Source: Allobrachymonas sp.
GTDB taxonomy: Bacteria > Pseudomonadota > Gammaproteobacteria > Burkholderiales > Burkholderiaceae
NCBI GenBank assembly: GCA_030529305.1
Contig: JAUMXD010000068.1
Span: 1 to 7,477, forward strand
Direction of reading: 5' to 3'
DNA length: 7,477 nucleotides
In this document: piece by piece, positions 6,564 to 7,477 of the stretch
How the letters are laid out: each line of letters starts with the position of its first letter
Position numbering within the stretch: the first letter of the stretch is position 1
Program-made: the position numbers and the translations under genes
Notes under the pieces: model-generated
The model's input: the letters and a program-made list of their open reading frames with translations, nothing else
What the model was told of the DNA's origin: nothing
Databases searched by the model: none

Positions 6564-6666
6564 CTTCAGCGTTATGGTTTGTAGAGGTTTTTGATTCTGC
6601 CTGCTGAACTGGCCCAACCGATTCGCGGCCAAGTCGGCGATAATCTTTCTGACGAGATCCTGACTC

Positions 6667-7098
6667 ATGGACAGCCCAAACGATGTTTTTTGCAGTCCTG
6701 AACCTGCGTTTTACAGCTTTTGCGGCTACGCATTGCGGCTCAAACGCTCGGATCAGGCCATGCTCAGCTACCTGGCCGCACAGATCGAATCCGACCCCGG
6801 CAAGCTGTTGAGCCATATCAGGCGCATAGTCATGGCCATTGACCTGCAAGAAGCCAATGAAACCTTTGGTGCCCTGGTTGATCTTTTCATCGCGAAAAAA
6901 GCAGACCCTTTCATGAATGTGCGCACCAATTTGCTGCAGCGGGCCGCAGCGCTCCTGTCAGCCGAGCAGCAAAACTATCTGCTGGGCCATCTTGCAAACG
7001 GCATAGAGGCAGATGCGCCATTGCCATTTGTCAGCCCTTGCAGCCGGCTGAGCCTGGGAATACTTGGCATGACCCCATCTGCTTTGAGAAACGAGTGA
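6667..7098 (+). CDS. Hypothetical protein, first gene of a probable two-gene operon
   Basis: I do not recognise this 143-residue protein. It is probably soluble and mainly helical. No signal peptide or membrane segment is visible. Segments around 31-42, 46-60, 63-77 and 86-112 are Leu/Ala-rich and could form an amphipathic helical bundle. Cysteines at 9, 19 and 125 are too scattered for a metal motif. Codon use and G+C resemble the upstream housekeeping genes, unlike the AT-rich block before it, which supports a resident coding gene. The ATG at 6667 is the first possible start, since an in-frame TGA lies at 6661. GACGAG at 6651-6656 is a weak ribosome site 10 bases away. ATG at 6760 is an alternative. 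The next gene starts 37 bases downstream on the same strand, so the two are probably cotranscribed. Confidence 0.65.
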   Translation: MDSPNDVFCSPEPAFYSFCGYALRLKRSDQAMLSYLAAQIESDPGKLLSHIRRIVMAIDLQEANETFGALVDLFIAKKADPFMNVRTNLLQRAAALLSAEQQNYLLGHLANGIEADAPLPFVSPCSRLSLGILGMTPSALRNE

Positions 7099-7111
7099 AC
7101 AAAACACAAAC

Positions 7112-7129
7112 AAAAGTGAAAAAAGTGAA
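7112..7129 (+). repeat. Tandem repeat in an A-rich translation leader
   Basis: AAAAGTGAA occurs twice end to end (7112-7120 and 7121-7129). It lies in a 37-base spacer that is 26/37 A by count and has only two T. It takes the place of a normal Shine-Dalgarno before the ATG at 7136. The two GTG triplets are out of frame with that gene. Such unstructured A-rich leaders can aid ribosome loading. Confidence 0.5.
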
Positions 7130-7135
7130 AACAAA

Positions 7136-7477
7136 ATGGATGCCTCCTCTGAAAAAAATAATCTGAGCGTTTATCTACTGGGAATGAGCAAGCGCGTCCA
7201 GAAGACCATGCGCATCTTTCTGGAGCGGAACTTGAGCGATTACTGCCAAATCACCGTCAAGCCGCACGAGGCGCAAGCCGTCATCGTGGATGCAGACGGC
7301 TACCACGCAGAAGAGGAATTGCAGCGGCACTTGCTGCAATTTCCGCAGCAGCAAGTGGTTTTGCTGAGCATCACACCCGAAAAATACGGGCAAGAAAAAA
7401 ACAGGCTGCTCGTTCCCAAACCTCTGGATACGGCCGCTTTTGCAGACACGCTGCGCCAATTGCAGCAACATTCCCTT
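7136..7477 (+). CDS. Receiver-like (degenerate response regulator) protein, 3' end beyond the window
   Basis: The frame stays open to the window edge, giving 114 residues. The pattern is that of an alpha/beta receiver domain: strand 1 LSVYLLGMS (10-18), helix 1 about 19-33, strand 3 AVIVDADGY (48-56) ending in Asp52/Asp54 at the phosphoacceptor position, strand 4 QVVLLSIT (73-80) with Ser78 or Thr80 at the switch site, and strand 5 RLLVPKPLD (90-98) with the conserved Lys95-Pro96. The acidic pair that normally follows strand 1 and binds Mg2+ is missing (Gly16, Met17, Ser18), so ordinary phosphorylation is doubtful. An output domain probably lies past the window, but it cannot be seen. The ATG at 7136 keeps strand 1 intact, whereas ATG at 7184 would cut it off. 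The gene follows the hypothetical gene by 37 bases. The receiver assignment is inference from pattern. Confidence 0.65.
   Translation, partial: MDASSEKNNLSVYLLGMSKRVQKTMRIFLERNLSDYCQITVKPHEAQAVIVDADGYHAEEELQRHLLQFPQQQVVLLSITPEKYGQEKNRLLVPKPLDTAAFADTLRQLQQHSL

Larger units (their letters stand above)
6215..6666 (+). other. Intergenic region with AT-rich block
   Basis: Positions 6215-6360 keep the local high G+C and show no gene; only a weak 5-bp hairpin (6293-6297 with 6310-6314) is seen, so bpt has no clear terminator. From 6361 to 6600 the G+C falls to 75 of 240 bases by direct count (31%), with 14 of 60 in the first line. This block carries two promoter candidates and several dyads. G+C rises again before the gene at 6667. 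No open frame within the block looks like a protein. Confidence 0.65.

Noticed and set aside
6361..6600. AT-rich block as an insertion sequence, attachment site or replication origin
   Set aside because: No transposase, terminal repeats, target duplication, tRNA end or DnaA-box cluster was found.
6553..6849. Minus-strand frame of 98 codons
   Set aside because: It is partly antisense to the 143-residue gene and has no ribosome site or motif. The plus-strand gene fits the operon with the receiver gene better.
7175..7471. Minus-strand frame of 98 codons at the right end
   Set aside because: It is antisense to the receiver-like gene, whose alpha/beta pattern is much more protein-like.

Overview
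The window comes from a GC-rich proteobacterial chromosome, most likely a betaproteobacterium of the order Burkholderiales (Comamonadaceae-like). This rests on general gene content (FabI, Aat, a Bpt-type leucyltransferase, Ung) and base composition. Nothing in the sequence fixes the genus. No insertion sequence, tRNA, rRNA, CRISPR array or phage gene was seen.

Layout, left to right. Positions 1-318 are non-coding, with a probable leftward promoter near 48-77 for a gene outside the window and the leader of fabI. Then come fabI (319-1149, +, enoyl-ACP reductase) with a clear terminator at 1174-1210, a 364-base gap that ends in a structured leader, and a SulP-family anion transporter with a C-terminal STAS domain (1575-3317, +). 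A strong 13-bp terminator hairpin at 3437-3483 closes that gene. Next are aat (3649-4404, +, leucyl/phenylalanyl-tRNA-protein transferase), ung on the opposite strand (4569-5261, -, uracil-DNA glycosylase) and bpt (5432-6214, +, leucyltransferase for N-terminal Asp/Glu). Aat and Bpt are the two tRNA-dependent enzymes that add a primary destabilising residue in the bacterial Leu/N-degron pathway, so they belong together functionally although ung lies between them.

After bpt the composition changes abruptly. Positions 6361-6600 are about 31% G+C by direct count and hold two sigma70-like promoters and a TATA-rich dyad, but no convincing gene. This zone precedes an apparent two-gene operon. The first gene encodes an unrecognised 143-residue protein (6667-7098). 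The second encodes a protein that starts at 7136 and runs off the window end. Its first 114 residues look like a degenerate response-regulator receiver domain: the strand-3 Asp and the Lys-Pro are present, but the N-terminal acidic pair is missing. This pair and its AT-rich control region are the least explained part of the window.
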